Below are positions 30,067-39,534 of a DNA stretch of 64,000 nucleotides, in pieces. The DNA comes from Bordetella genomosp. 4 (GTDB lineage: Bacteria > Pseudomonadota > Gammaproteobacteria > Burkholderiales > Burkholderiaceae_B), in assembly GCF_002261185.1 (NCBI RefSeq), contig NZ_NEVQ01000008.1, positions 62,001-126,000 of the forward strand, in the 5' to 3' direction. Numbering within the stretch: position 1 is the stretch's first letter; every line of letters begins with the position of its first letter. The notes beneath the pieces were generated by a model, which was not told the DNA's origin, ran no database searches, and saw only the letters and a program-made list of their open reading frames with translations. Position numbers and translations under genes: made by a program.

Positions 30067-30088
30067 GCCAGTCCGAAGAGGTCATTCC

Positions 30089-30358
30089 ATGTCCGTAGCT
30101 GACATCAAAAAAGCCGACATCGTCGCTCAGTTTCAACGCGCCCAAGGCGATACCGGTTCCCCCGAAGTCCAAGTAGCTCTGCTGACCGCTCGTATCAACG
30201 AGTTGACCGGTCACTTCAAAGAACACATGAAGGACCACCATTCGCGCCGCGGTCTGCTGCGCATGGTCAGCCGTCGTCGCAAACTGCTCGACTACCTCAA
30301 GGGTCGCAATCCCGATTCGTACCGCGCACTGATCGAAAAACTCGGTCTGCGCAAGTGA
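30089..30358 (+). CDS. rpsO: 30S ribosomal protein S15
   Basis: Primary 16S rRNA-binding protein of the 30S subunit. The 89-residue protein has the usual length and signature: [40 protein letters not shown] and [27 protein letters not shown] precedes the ATG at seven bases. rpsO-pnp is the standard pair. Confidence 0.98.
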
Positions 30359-30386
30359 TCGACGGGGCAGGCTCCCCATGACACAA

Positions 30387-30427
30387 CCGTGGTCGGTGCG
30401 GCGTATGTCGCAGCGGCCACGGTTTTT
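30387..30427 (+). terminator. Hairpin with T-run between rpsO and pnp
   Basis: CCGTGGTCG pairs with CGGCCACGG (one G-U), extended by TGCG/CGCA inside, and is followed by TTTTT (30423-30427). It can act as a partial terminator after rpsO. In E. coli the pnp leader hairpin at this place is cut by RNase III in pnp autoregulation, so this could be the equivalent site (inference). Confidence 0.7.
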
Positions 30428-30448
30428 CATTTGTAAGGAATTCTCGTC

Positions 30449-32608
30449 ATGTTCAATAAAGTGACTAAATCGTTCCAATACGGCCAGCATACGGTCGTGC
30501 TGGAAACCGGCGAGATCGCCCGTCAGGCCTCCGGCGCTGTGCTGGTGTCGGTGGACGATACGGTTGTATTGGCCACCGTCGTGGCCGCCAAAAAGGCAAA
30601 ACCCGGTCAGACGTTCTTTCCGCTGACGGTCGACTACATCGAAAAAAGCTACGCTGCGGGCCGTATCCCCGGTGGCTTCTTCAAGCGCGAAGGCAAACCC
30701 TCCGAAAAGGAAACCCTGACCTCGCGCCTGATCGATCGCCCGTTGCGTCCCTTGTTCCCCGAAGGCTTCTACAACGAAGTCCAAGTGGTGCTGCACACCC
30801 TGTCGGTCAATCCCGACATCGACCCCGATATCCCGGCCATGATCGGCGCCTCCGCCGCCTTGGCGATCTCGGGCATTCCGTTCAATGGTCCGATCGGCGC
30901 TGCTCGCGTAGCCTACATTGATGACCAATACGTGCTGAACCCCACCGCTTCGCAGTTGAAGTCGTCCAAGATGGACCTGGTGGTCGCCGGTACCGAAAAT
31001 GCCGTGCTGATGGTCGAGTCCGAAGCACAGCAGCTGTCTGAAGAAGTCATGCTCGGTGGCGTGGTGTATGGCCACGAGCAAATGCAGGCTGCCATCAACG
31101 CCATCCACGAGTTGGTGCGCGAGGCCGGCAAGCCCGACTGGGAATGGCAAGCCGCTCCCAAAAACGAGGCCCTGATTGCTGCAGTGACTGCCGCTGCCCA
31201 AGACAGCCTGGTCGCTGCCTATCAGGTTCGCCAGAAACAAGCCCGCACGACGCAACTGCGTGACGTCTACGCCGACGTACATGCCAAGCTGGCCGAGCAG
31301 GCCGCTGCTGCTGGCCAGGACGCTCCCGACGCAGTCGAAGTCGACAACATTCTGTTCGATCTCGAGGCCCGCATCGTTCGCGGTCAGATCCTGAATGGCG
31401 AACCCCGCATCGACGGCCGCGACACCCGCACCGTGCGCCCCATCAGCGTGCGCCTGGGTGTGTTGCCCCGTGCACACGGCAGCGCCTTGTTCACCCGCGG
31501 TGAAACGCAGGCTCTGGTTGTCGCCACGCTGGGCACCAAGCAAGACGAGCAGATCATCGACGCGCTCATGGGCGAGTACCGTGACCGCTTCATGCTGCAC
31601 TACAACATGCCTCCGTTTGCGACCGGCGAAACCGGCCGTATCGGTGTGCCCAAGCGCCGCGAAATCGGCCATGGCCGCCTGGCCAAGCGTGCATTGGTGT
31701 CCTTGCTGCCTCCTCACGAAGATTTCCAATACACCATCCGCCTGGTGTCGGAAATCACCGAATCCAACGGCTCGTCGTCGATGGCATCGGTCTGCGGTGG
31801 CTCGTTGGCCATGATGGATGCGGGCGTGCCGCTGCAGGATCACGTGGCCGGTGTGGCCATGGGCTTGATCCTGGACGACGGCAAATTCGCCGTTCTGACC
31901 GACATCCTGGGTGACGAAGATCACCTGGGCGATATGGACTTCAAGGTAGCCGGTACGAAAAACGGTATTACCGCGCTGCAGATGGACATCAAGATCCAGG
32001 GCATCACCAAGGAAATCATGCAGGTCGCGCTGGCACAAGCCCGTGAAGGCCGCCTGCATATCCTGGGCAAGATGACCGAAGCCCTCGAGGGTTCGCGTGG
32101 TGAGCTGTCGGCCTTTGCGCCGCGCATGCTGACCATCAAGATCAACCCCGAGAAGATCCGTGACGTGATCGGCAAGGGCGGCGCTACCATCCGCTCCCTC
32201 ACCGAAGAAACCGGCACCCAGATCGACATCTCTGATGACGGCACGATCGTGATCTCCAGCGTGGACGAGGCTCAGGCCAAAGAAGCCCAGCGCCGTATCG
32301 TCGAGCTGACCGCGGATGTCGAAGTCGGCCAGGTTTACGACGGTTCGGTCCTGCGCCTGCTGGATTTCGGCGCCATCGTGCAAGTGCTGCCTGGCCGTGA
32401 CGGCTTGCTGCACATCTCGGAAATCGCCAACTACCGCATCGCCAACATCAACGATGTGCTCAAGGTCGGCCAACAGGTCCGCGTCAAGGTCATCGAGGCC
32501 GATGACAAGGGCCGTCTGCGTCTGTCCATCAAAGCCATCGGCGGGATCGAGCAACAGCAGCAACCCGGTGCTGAAGCCGCCCCTCAATCGGCGCCGCAAG
32601 CTGAATAA
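30449..32608 (+). CDS. pnp: Polyribonucleotide nucleotidyltransferase (PNPase)
   Basis: Trimeric 3'-5' phosphorolytic RNase of the degradosome. The 719-residue protein has two RNase PH domains (first half from [20 protein letters not shown]; second from about residue 320, [19 protein letters not shown], with [13 protein letters not shown]). A KH domain follows ([20 protein letters not shown], about residue 570) and then an S1 domain ([20 protein letters not shown]). Length is normal. The tail is Gln/Ala-rich. GGAATTC with AAGGAA before the ATG supplies the Shine-Dalgarno sequence. Confidence 0.98.
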   Translation: MFNKVTKSFQYGQHTVVLETGEIARQASGAVLVSVDDTVVLATVVAAKKAKPGQTFFPLTVDYIEKSYAAGRIPGGFFKREGKPSEKETLTSRLIDRPLRPLFPEGFYNEVQVVLHTLSVNPDIDPDIPAMIGASAALAISGIPFNGPIGAARVAYIDDQYVLNPTASQLKSSKMDLVVAGTENAVLMVESEAQQLSEEVMLGGVVYGHEQMQAAINAIHELVREAGKPDWEWQAAPKNEALIAAVTAAAQDSLVAAYQVRQKQARTTQLRDVYADVHAKLAEQAAAAGQDAPDAVEVDNILFDLEARIVRGQILNGEPRIDGRDTRTVRPISVRLGVLPRAHGSALFTRGETQALVVATLGTKQDEQIIDALMGEYRDRFMLHYNMPPFATGETGRIGVPKRREIGHGRLAKRALVSLLPPHEDFQYTIRLVSEITESNGSSSMASVCGGSLAMMDAGVPLQDHVAGVAMGLILDDGKFAVLTDILGDEDHLGDMDFKVAGTKNGITALQMDIKIQGITKEIMQVALAQAREGRLHILGKMTEALEGSRGELSAFAPRMLTIKINPEKIRDVIGKGGATIRSLTEETGTQIDISDDGTIVISSVDEAQAKEAQRRIVELTADVEVGQVYDGSVLRLLDFGAIVQVLPGRDGLLHISEIANYRIANINDVLKVGQQVRVKVIEADDKGRLRLSIKAIGGIEQQQQPGAEAAPQSAPQAE

Positions 32609-32629
32609 GCTTTGCGTTTCTTGAGCAAA

Positions 32630-32660
32630 AACAGCACCGAAAGGTGCTGTTTTTGTTTTG
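32630..32660 (+). terminator. Rho-independent terminator of pnp
   Basis: AACAGCACC, a GAAA loop and GGTGCTGTT form a nine-base stem, followed by a T-rich run. It lies 21 bases after the pnp stop. Confidence 0.92.
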
Positions 32661-32677
32661 ATCTGCGGTAAATTCCT

Positions 32678-32715
32678 GGACGCAAGGACGCAAGGACGCA
32701 AGGACGCAAGGACGC
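32678..32715. repeat. Octamer tandem repeat (GGACGCAA, 4.75 copies)
   Basis: Four exact GGACGCAA units and a partial fifth lie between the pnp terminator and the next gene. Octamer tracts of this sort can change copy number by slipped-strand mispairing. It sits 66 bases upstream of the lipoprotein start. Confidence 0.9.
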
Positions 32716-32781
32716 GGGCACATGGTGTACCTGCAGCGATACGATGGAGCGCTCATTGATTAGTACAGGAATCATACGGGC

Positions 32782-33507
32782 ATGAGGTGCCCACGGTGGG
32801 TAGCCTGGATATGTGCGAGCGGCAGCCTGTTGTGGGCGGCCGGCTGTTCGCTAGGGCAGCCCGAGGCCGTCGGCCCGGAAAGCGAAGAGATGTCCATGGA
32901 TCAGTTTGCGCAAACTGATTTCAACCGGACCGTCACCCTGGAAATTCGCGACAACCTGGACAGCCTGTACAGCTTGTTGGATAAACTCTATCGCCGCAAT
33001 CCTCGCGAGTGGCGCAAATCCGGCGTCCCCACACAAGAAGCCGCCGTGGCCCGGGTGAGAAAAATGATCGAAACCCGCACGCCCCCTGCTGATCTGAGTG
33101 GCTTGCGCGATATCCAGATCCTGGCTGTCTCGCTGGATCCTGCCTATACCCGCGACCGCGTCGCTGCCTTTATTTATGGTCTGGCAGATACGCTGATCGC
33201 TGCCCACAACGACAAAACGCGTATTTACGTGTCCGATGTGCTGCATGGGCAACGGATCTACAACGCCGCGCGCAACGTCGAGGCCGCTGCGTGGTTGCTC
33301 GCATCTCGCCGCAATGTGGCAGACGAGCCTTTGTTATTGGCCAACGAAATATCGCCCACCGTGACCAACCTCAGTTTCGAGCGCGAATTCGGCGCCATTA
33401 TTGGCCGACTGGATTTGATTGCAAATCTGCTGGGCGAGAACGACCGGCGCATCGGGATCAATTATGCGCAGGGACTGCTGTTCTTTAATTTCCTGCCCGT
33501 GCGATGA
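32782..33507 (+). CDS. Predicted lipoprotein of unknown function
   Basis: A 241-residue protein with a signal peptide ending in the lipobox LWAAGC (MRCPRWVAWICASGSLLWAA), hence probably membrane-anchored in the periplasm. The mature part is mostly helical (LEIRDNLDSLYSLLDKLYRR and later MLDLIANLLG-like helices) with no enzymatic motif. No clear Shine-Dalgarno sequence precedes ATG 32782. An octamer repeat lies upstream in the probable promoter zone. Conserved-looking, but I do not recognise the family. Confidence 0.7.
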   Translation: MRCPRWVAWICASGSLLWAAGCSLGQPEAVGPESEEMSMDQFAQTDFNRTVTLEIRDNLDSLYSLLDKLYRRNPREWRKSGVPTQEAAVARVRKMIETRTPPADLSGLRDIQILAVSLDPAYTRDRVAAFIYGLADTLIAAHNDKTRIYVSDVLHGQRIYNAARNVEAAAWLLASRRNVADEPLLLANEISPTVTNLSFEREFGAIIGRLDLIANLLGENDRRIGINYAQGLLFFNFLPVR

Positions 33508-33623
33508 GGATTTACACTCATGGTCCCGGCCGCCGCGTGTGGCTGTGATGAACCTGCCTATGTATCTGACAGCTATTTCCGTCCTTACAGAAGCGGATTC
33601 CACGATTCTTACTGGATTCGACC

Positions 33624-34841
33624 GTGATCGATCTCGCCGCCATACAAGCCGCCCGCGCCCGTCTGCAAGGGCAAGTGCATAAAACGCCATTTACGCACTC
33701 GCGCACGCTCTCCGATATCCTGGGCGCCGAGATCTGGCTGAAATTCGAAAACCTGCAATTCACTGCCTCGTTCAAAGAGCGGGGCGCGCTAAATCGAATG
33801 CTGGCGCTGACGCCGCAAGAGCGCAGCAAGGGCGTCATTGCGGTGTCCGCAGGAAACCACGCACAAGGCGTGGCCTATCATGCGCAGCGCATGGGGGTGC
33901 CGGCGGTGATCGTCATGCCGCGATTCACGCCTACGGTCAAAGTCGCCAATACGCGGCGCTTCGGTGCAGAAGTCGTCTTGCATGGCGATACCTTTGACGA
34001 CGCGAAAGCCCATGGCTACGAACTCGTACGGGAGCGCGGCCTGATCATGATCCATCCTTACGACGACGAGGCGGTCATCGCCGGGCAGGGCACCCTGGCG
34101 TTGGAAATGCTGGAGGACAAACCAGACCTGGACGCGATGGTCATCGCCATCGGTGGCGGCGGCTTGATCAGCGGCATTGCGACCGCCGCGAAAGCAATCA
34201 AACCGGGTATCGAAATCGTCGGCGTCCAAACCGAGCGGTTTCCGTCCATGTACGCTGCCGTGAAGGGCGCGTCGATGACTGCCGGCCACTACACGATCGC
34301 AGAAGGCATCGCGGTGAAATCCCCAGGCGCGATCACCCAAGAGATCGTTCGTCGCGCGGTTGATCGTATCGAATTGGTCAGCGAGAGCGATATCGAGCAC
34401 GCTATCGTCGTGCTTCTGGAAATCGAAAAAACCGTTGTCGAAGGGGCGGGAGCGGCCGGCCTGGCTGCGTTGCTACGCGATCAAGCCGAAGGCGGCCAAC
34501 GTTTCCACGGCAAACGCGTTGCGTTGGTGCTGACCGGCGGCAACATCGATCCTTTGATGCTGGGCGAGTTGATCGAACGCGGCATGGTGCGCGCAGGCCG
34601 GCTGGCGCGTATCCGGGTAGATCTGCGCGATCTGCCCGGCGCCTTGGCGCACGCCACCAAACTGATCGCGGATGCCCAGGCCAACATTACCGAGGTGCAC
34701 CACCAACGCGCCTTTACGGCATTGCCCGTACGGAACGTCGAAGTCGATTTCGTATTGCAGACCCGAGGCCCCGAGCATATTCAGGAAGTGATCGATGTGT
34801 TGAATGCCGCAGGGTTCGCGGCGAGCAATCACGATCATTGA
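33624..34841 (+). CDS. Threonine ammonia-lyase with C-terminal ACT domain
   Basis: PLP enzyme that deaminates threonine (or serine) to 2-oxobutyrate (or pyruvate). In the 405-residue protein, Lys51 in TASFKERGALNRML binds PLP, the phosphate loop is seen as IGGGGLISGI, and a single ACT-like domain ends the protein (RIRVDLRDLPGALAHATKLI to about residue 400). One ACT domain and this length fit the TIGR01127 type rather than the two-ACT biosynthetic IlvA. The start is GTG 33624. 2-Oxobutyrate is the isoleucine precursor used by the AHAS encoded upstream, although the genes are not one operon. Confidence 0.88.
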   Translation: MIDLAAIQAARARLQGQVHKTPFTHSRTLSDILGAEIWLKFENLQFTASFKERGALNRMLALTPQERSKGVIAVSAGNHAQGVAYHAQRMGVPAVIVMPRFTPTVKVANTRRFGAEVVLHGDTFDDAKAHGYELVRERGLIMIHPYDDEAVIAGQGTLALEMLEDKPDLDAMVIAIGGGGLISGIATAAKAIKPGIEIVGVQTERFPSMYAAVKGASMTAGHYTIAEGIAVKSPGAITQEIVRRAVDRIELVSESDIEHAIVVLLEIEKTVVEGAGAAGLAALLRDQAEGGQRFHGKRVALVLTGGNIDPLMLGELIERGMVRAGRLARIRVDLRDLPGALAHATKLIADAQANITEVHHQRAFTALPVRNVEVDFVLQTRGPEHIQEVIDVLNAAGFAASNHDH

Positions 34842-34857
34842 GCGTCTGAGCCGCGCG

Positions 34858-35511
34858 TCACAGCCCGTCGCGCGCGACCAATGCCTTCAGCCGGTATAGC
34901 CGCTCGCGATGCAGCGTTGCGTCCAGCGGTTCTGGATCCCGCCCCAGCGCAATATAGTCTGCCGGTATCGCCCGGATTGATGCACGCAGCCGGTCCGCAT
35001 CGTCTTGCCACCATTGAGACAGCAATTTATCTGGGTTAAATACATCCATCCCCTGGCGCCGCAGCTCGGAACGGCGAAAGTCTTTCAGATTCCAGGTGGT
35101 CACCAATACCTGGGGCGGTTGCTGCAAACCGCAGCGGGCTCGCTGGGCGAGCCCCGCCGCGATGACATGAAAATCCTTGGGATCGCTGTAACGTAACCCG
35201 GCTTCGTATGCCTGCAGATCGCCTTGGCTTGCTTGCGGGAACCGTTCGTTCATTTCCGCCCATTGCGTCTCCAGCACATCCAGGGGGATATCCCAGAGCC
35301 GAGCAGCATTCCGGCGCCATTCCTCGCCGATGCGTTCGCTCCATACAGGCTGATAGACGCCATGGGCCGCCAGACTCAGCATCAGGCGGCGCATGATGCC
35401 GGACATCAGGACACAGGCATCCAGCACGACAAAGGGGGACGAAGCAGAGGGAAGGACAGGCACGGCAGCCGGCGCCAGGCAGCGCCTCGAAAAATAAGTG
35501 ACGGCCGTCAC
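34858..35511 (-). CDS. PIN-domain protein
   Basis: A 217-residue protein with the acidic residues of the PIN nuclease fold: FVVLDACVLMSG near residue 30, YSDPKDFHVIAAGL, and VLVTTWNLKDFRR. PIN proteins often are ribonuclease toxins of VapBC pairs, but no antitoxin-like gene is adjacent and this protein is longer than VapC (about 130). It resembles the longer solitary PIN class. The start is GTG 35511. It converges on the threonine ammonia-lyase gene. Confidence 0.72.
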   Translation of the reverse strand: MTAVTYFSRRCLAPAAVPVLPSASSPFVVLDACVLMSGIMRRLMLSLAAHGVYQPVWSERIGEEWRRNAARLWDIPLDVLETQWAEMNERFPQASQGDLQAYEAGLRYSDPKDFHVIAAGLAQRARCGLQQPPQVLVTTWNLKDFRRSELRRQGMDVFNPDKLLSQWWQDDADRLRASIRAIPADYIALGRDPEPLDATLHRERLYRLKALVARDGL

Positions 35512-35785
35512 TGTAACAGGAACCCCCTCAGGCTTTGTGGTAACAAGAGGTAGCCGCGAGGCCAGGCATCCTATTGGGCAGAATCTGCTGGCGTTTCAGA
35601 TAGTTATAGATTCGTTGCATCTATTAGGGAAAACCGCCTTGAGTCCCTATTTTTCTTCCAGTAGCTTGCGATGATTAGTCTATAACGGGCCATTTTGCGT
35701 GGTTTACATGACATTGGCATGAACGCCGTGGATGTTCAGTCGTGTGCCTGCGGCAACGGCCGGAGATAGTCTCTGGAGAAAGTTT

Positions 35786-37666
35786 GTGGATATTCCTAGC
35801 GTCCTTCAGTCTCGCCCCATCATTGCCCACACGGCAGTCAACGGCCTGACATTCCGGCAAATGGCAGGATACGAGGGGTTGTCGCAACTGTTCGAGTTCG
35901 AAGTCGAGCTGCTGGCGGACAATTTCAACCTGGATTTGAAACAACTGCTGGGCAAGCCCTTGACCCTGGAATTAGCGACCTCATCCGCGAAGCGTTATCT
36001 CGGCGGGCACGTGGTGCGTTGCGTCATGGTCGGGCGCGAAAACAGCGTCTCGCGTAATTACATATATAAAGCCACGGTGAAACCGTGGCTGTGGTATCTG
36101 ACGCAGACCTCGGATAACAAGATTTTCCAGCAGAAAAACGTCCCCGATATCATCAAAGAAGTGCTCGGGGAATACGGATATCCGTTCGAAATGAAACTCA
36201 CGGGCAGCTATCGCTCGTGGGAATACTGCGTTCAATATCAGGAAACGGATTTTGCCTTCATCAGCCGGCTGATGGAGCACGAAGGGATTTACTACTACTT
36301 CAAGCATGATAAAGACCAGCACACCCTGGTCATGACTGACGATATTGCCTCGCATAGCCCCGTGCCTGGCTACGAGACGATTCCGTATTACGGCCCTGAC
36401 CGGGTCGCGACGCCCCAGGAAGAGTGCATCTCGATGTGGGAAGTCTCGGCCCAGGTGACACCCGATGGCTATGCCACGGTGGACTACGACTTTACAAAGC
36501 CGGGGGCGAGCCTGGACGCGATGTCCAAGCGCAAGGGCGGCTCAGAGCCGGGCAACCTCGAAATGTTCGAATGGCAGGGCGGTTTCCAAGAGGCTCAGCA
36601 TGGCGAGCAATACGCTCGTATTCGTCTGGAGGAATTGCAAAGTATTCAGGAACAAAACCTGGGGTTGAGCAACGCTCGAGGCCTGGCGCCGGGGCATTTG
36701 TTTACCTTGCGCAATCACCCACGCAAAGCGGAAAACCGCGAATATCTGGTGGTGATGGTGAACTACCGGATGAGCGTAGGCGGCTACTCCAGTGGCAGCG
36801 GCACCGAGGAGTTCTACGAGGAGTCATTCTCGGCACTGCCCTCGAACGTGCAATATCGCGCGCCGCGCACGACCCCGATTCCGCGCACGCACGGCCCGCA
36901 GACGGCGCGCGTGGTCGGACCGGCGGGCAAGGAAATCTGGACCGACAAATACGGCCGGATCAAAATCCAGTTCCACTGGGATCGCTACGGTCAGAAAAAC
37001 GAAAGCAGTTCGTGCTGGGTACGGGTATCTAGCCCATGGGCCGGTGGTGGATTTGGCGGCCTGCAACTGCCGCGGGTAAATGACGAAGTGGTTGTTGATT
37101 TCATCGGCGGCTGCCCCGATCGGCCGATTGTCTTGGGGCGCGTTTATAACGCCAATAACATGCCGCCGGTGGAATTGCCCGGAAATGCGAACCAAAGCGG
37201 ATTCCGCAGCCAGTCGGTCTATGGCGATCCGACGATGTGCAACAAGATGATCTTCGATGACACGCTGGGGGCGGAGTTGGTGCATCAGCGGGCGCAGAAG
37301 GATCATTGTCATGAAGTGGTGAACGATCACAATCACACCGTCGGATGTAATTACACCGTAGACGTGTGCGGACACTACAGCATCACGGCTGGCTCATTGG
37401 GGGTATTGATCAAAGGCACGACCGATCTGACGCACAAAGCGCAGACGACGGTCAACATGAAAGCCTATAACCGCACTATCGAAGGGCCGGTCATTACCAA
37501 GACGACGGGCGACGTGGGCGCCTCTACAGAAGGAGTGCTGACAACCAAGCAGGTCGGTGCGCAATCCGTGACGGAAGAAGGCGACGTGACGCACAGCCTG
37601 ACAGGCAATTATGGTTCGACCCATTTTGGCGATTTCAAATTGGTCATCCACGGCAATGTCGGTTGA
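35786..37666 (+). CDS. Type VI secretion tip protein VgrG
   Basis: Spike protein on which Hcp tubes of the T6SS are tipped. The 626-residue product has the gp27-like part (SRPIIAHTAVNGLTFRQMAG, FEFEVELLADNFNLDLKQLL, DFAFISRLMEHEGIYYYFKH) and then the gp5-like OB/needle part (KIQFHWDRYGQKNESSSCWV, VRVSSPWAGGGFGGLQLPRV, DEVVVDFIGGCPDRPIVLGR). It ends in a beta-rich needle with no long extension carrying an effector, so a cargo likely binds separately. I chose GTG 35786, with GGAGAA upstream, over ATG 35732. No T6SS core gene is present nearby. Confidence 0.95.
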   Translation: MDIPSVLQSRPIIAHTAVNGLTFRQMAGYEGLSQLFEFEVELLADNFNLDLKQLLGKPLTLELATSSAKRYLGGHVVRCVMVGRENSVSRNYIYKATVKPWLWYLTQTSDNKIFQQKNVPDIIKEVLGEYGYPFEMKLTGSYRSWEYCVQYQETDFAFISRLMEHEGIYYYFKHDKDQHTLVMTDDIASHSPVPGYETIPYYGPDRVATPQEECISMWEVSAQVTPDGYATVDYDFTKPGASLDAMSKRKGGSEPGNLEMFEWQGGFQEAQHGEQYARIRLEELQSIQEQNLGLSNARGLAPGHLFTLRNHPRKAENREYLVVMVNYRMSVGGYSSGSGTEEFYEESFSALPSNVQYRAPRTTPIPRTHGPQTARVVGPAGKEIWTDKYGRIKIQFHWDRYGQKNESSSCWVRVSSPWAGGGFGGLQLPRVNDEVVVDFIGGCPDRPIVLGRVYNANNMPPVELPGNANQSGFRSQSVYGDPTMCNKMIFDDTLGAELVHQRAQKDHCHEVVNDHNHTVGCNYTVDVCGHYSITAGSLGVLIKGTTDLTHKAQTTVNMKAYNRTIEGPVITKTTGDVGASTEGVLTTKQVGAQSVTEEGDVTHSLTGNYGSTHFGDFKLVIHGNVG

Positions 37667-37729
37667 CGAAGCCGTGCTCATGGCAATCGGGATACCCGGT
37701 TTCTCCATTTAACTCTACAGGTGGCTCGT

Positions 37730-38503
37730 ATGAGTAAATCGGATCTGGAAAAGCTTACCGATGAGTTGCGCATTAGCCAGGGGGCCGAGGCGCCGAGAAC
37801 GCCGACGCTTCAGGAGGTGTCCGATCTCGCTTCGAACCACGGTGCGCCGTTGTCGCCGCAGGAGAGCAAAGCAGCCGAGAATCTGATCAGCACGTTCGCA
37901 AGCAGTAACGGCATTCCCTGGCTGGGGACGAGTTCCATGGCGGCTCCGGTTACTCCACCGGTTGCCGAACAAGCACTTGCGGCAAGTGTCAATGCAGCGG
38001 CAGGCGGCACGTTGATAGCAGCGGGGCTCGAATTCAAACAGAAGCTGACCGCGACGGTTCATGATGAGGTTGTCCTGACTTTCAAAGACTCCTATATCAA
38101 GAACACCTTGGGCGAGACCGTATACCACCACGAGGGGCCGGTAAAGATCGACGCAACCGACGTGCGTTTGAAAGCATCGAAAATCAATATCAATGCCTGG
38201 ATAGAGAAGAATACGGTAGAAGCCAGCAAGGAGTCATACCGCTATGCCACCAATATCAGTGTGGGCTCGCTCTCAGGCTTGCTGACGGCCACATCGAACA
38301 ACTCTGTAACTGGCATTGCCGGGGACTTCTCAGTATTCAATATGAGCCTGGGGGCAATCCGGCTGGGTACGGCCGCCGCTATGAGCCATTACGGTGATTC
38401 TCGAAATGGCAAAAAATTTGTCGCGCTCAAGAGCGCTACTTCCAAGTCGGACAGGGCAGCGAATCTCATTGCTACAGCCTTCACGATGCTCTTTATTATC
38501 TAG
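37730..38503 (+). CDS. VgrG-linked protein, first of three related proteins
   Basis: A 257-residue protein of unknown family. Residues 1-100 are helical and Ala-rich; the second half is beta-rich (TATVHDEVVLTFKDSYIKNT, VKIDATDVRLKASKININAW). It ends in a hydrophobic stretch (IATAFTMLFII). The segment VHDEVVLTFKDS aligns by eye with VHGDVKYVFNNT in the next gene and VQGIVIETNLSN in the third. AGGTGG precedes ATG 37730, nine bases downstream of a GTG. Cargo, adaptor or effector carried by VgrG are the options; no catalytic motif is seen. Confidence 0.65.
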   Translation: MSKSDLEKLTDELRISQGAEAPRTPTLQEVSDLASNHGAPLSPQESKAAENLISTFASSNGIPWLGTSSMAAPVTPPVAEQALAASVNAAAGGTLIAAGLEFKQKLTATVHDEVVLTFKDSYIKNTLGETVYHHEGPVKIDATDVRLKASKININAWIEKNTVEASKESYRYATNISVGSLSGLLTATSNNSVTGIAGDFSVFNMSLGAIRLGTAAAMSHYGDSRNGKKFVALKSATSKSDRAANLIATAFTMLFII

Positions 38504-38514
38504 TAGGCGGATTT

Positions 38515-39534
38515 ATGTCTCCTCCGACAGTGCTTCCCGGTTCGGATGCGGCCAAGGCGGTCGCCAAGGTGGGTCAATATGTTGCGGACCAAGGCGCTGG
38601 CTTGCAGTTGCCGGTGCTGGAGCAGTATGTCAAAGACGTCATTGTCGAGTATGGCGGTGATCCAGTAACGGCTGCGGCATCGGCGCGTACAGTCACTGTC
38701 ATGGCGGAGCGTGATCCCGCCAATACTCAAGGTATCGCCGAGCATATCGTTGCTAAAGCGGTATCGGATCCCAATACGATCAGTGATCGTATTCGCGAGA
38801 ATGTGCAGCGTGGTGTGGCCGAGCGCGGTGGACTGAACAGCCTGACCAAGGACGAACAAAAAGCCTTGGCTTACGACGAGGCATCAGGCGCTCTGCGTAG
38901 CGCGGGCATCACGGATACCCAGTCGCATGCCGACCTGAAAACGCGTATCAACGACTATATCGACCAAGGCGCGAGTCCTGAGGTGGCTGCCGCTGCTGCT
39001 GCCGCTCCTGCATTGGCTGCAGGCGGACCTGTAGCGGACTCTCTATCGATCTTCGGCTATCTGGTTATGTTGGTGCATGGCGATGTCAAGTATGTCTTCA
39101 ATAATACGGAGACCCTCAATGTCTCGGGTAGTGCTATCCACTCTCATATGAAGAGCGTCAAATACGACATGTCGGCATATAACTTCGATATCGTGTGCGA
39201 CACGATACAAACATCATCGACGAATGAGTTTTTGAATGGACGATTTCATATCGGCCTGGGCGTTGGCAATTATCCTGGCACGTACAAAGCACTCATGACG
39301 TCTGCCTTTAGTTTTTATGGCGGAGTAGGCAAGCTCGGGATGCAGTGGCGACCATTTACGCTGTACAGCCTAAACGGAACGAAGAAGCGCTTGTACTTGG
39401 CAGGCATAGACAATGACATGGTCATGTACAACCGAGCTATCGAAGAGGACAGGGACCATCGAGAAACATCAGTCCTCACCGTTGAGCAGGCCAAACAGGC
39501 TATCCAGCGTACCATCACAAAGTGGTTCAATTAA
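38515..39534 (+). CDS. VgrG-linked protein, second of three related proteins
   Basis: A 339-residue protein. Its N-terminus (SPPTVLPGSDAAKAVAKVGQ) and the motif DQGASPEVAAAAAAAPA recur in the next gene as FNVLPGSDAANAVQAV and KQGASPEMAAESAAT, so the two are paralogues. An Ala-rich helical half (residues 1-175) is followed by a beta-rich half (SIFGYLVMLVHGDVKYVFNN). Starts 11 bases after the previous gene; its stop overlaps the next start (TAATG). Function unknown. Confidence 0.7.
   Translation: MSPPTVLPGSDAAKAVAKVGQYVADQGAGLQLPVLEQYVKDVIVEYGGDPVTAAASARTVTVMAERDPANTQGIAEHIVAKAVSDPNTISDRIRENVQRGVAERGGLNSLTKDEQKALAYDEASGALRSAGITDTQSHADLKTRINDYIDQGASPEVAAAAAAAPALAAGGPVADSLSIFGYLVMLVHGDVKYVFNNTETLNVSGSAIHSHMKSVKYDMSAYNFDIVCDTIQTSSTNEFLNGRFHIGLGVGNYPGTYKALMTSAFSFYGGVGKLGMQWRPFTLYSLNGTKKRLYLAGIDNDMVMYNRAIEEDRDHRETSVLTVEQAKQAIQRTITKWFN

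Noticed and set aside
35714-35732. Possible sigma-54 promoter (TTGGCATGA) before vgrG
   Set aside because: The -24 element is fair, but the bases at the required -12 position read GT, not GC, so it does not meet the consensus.
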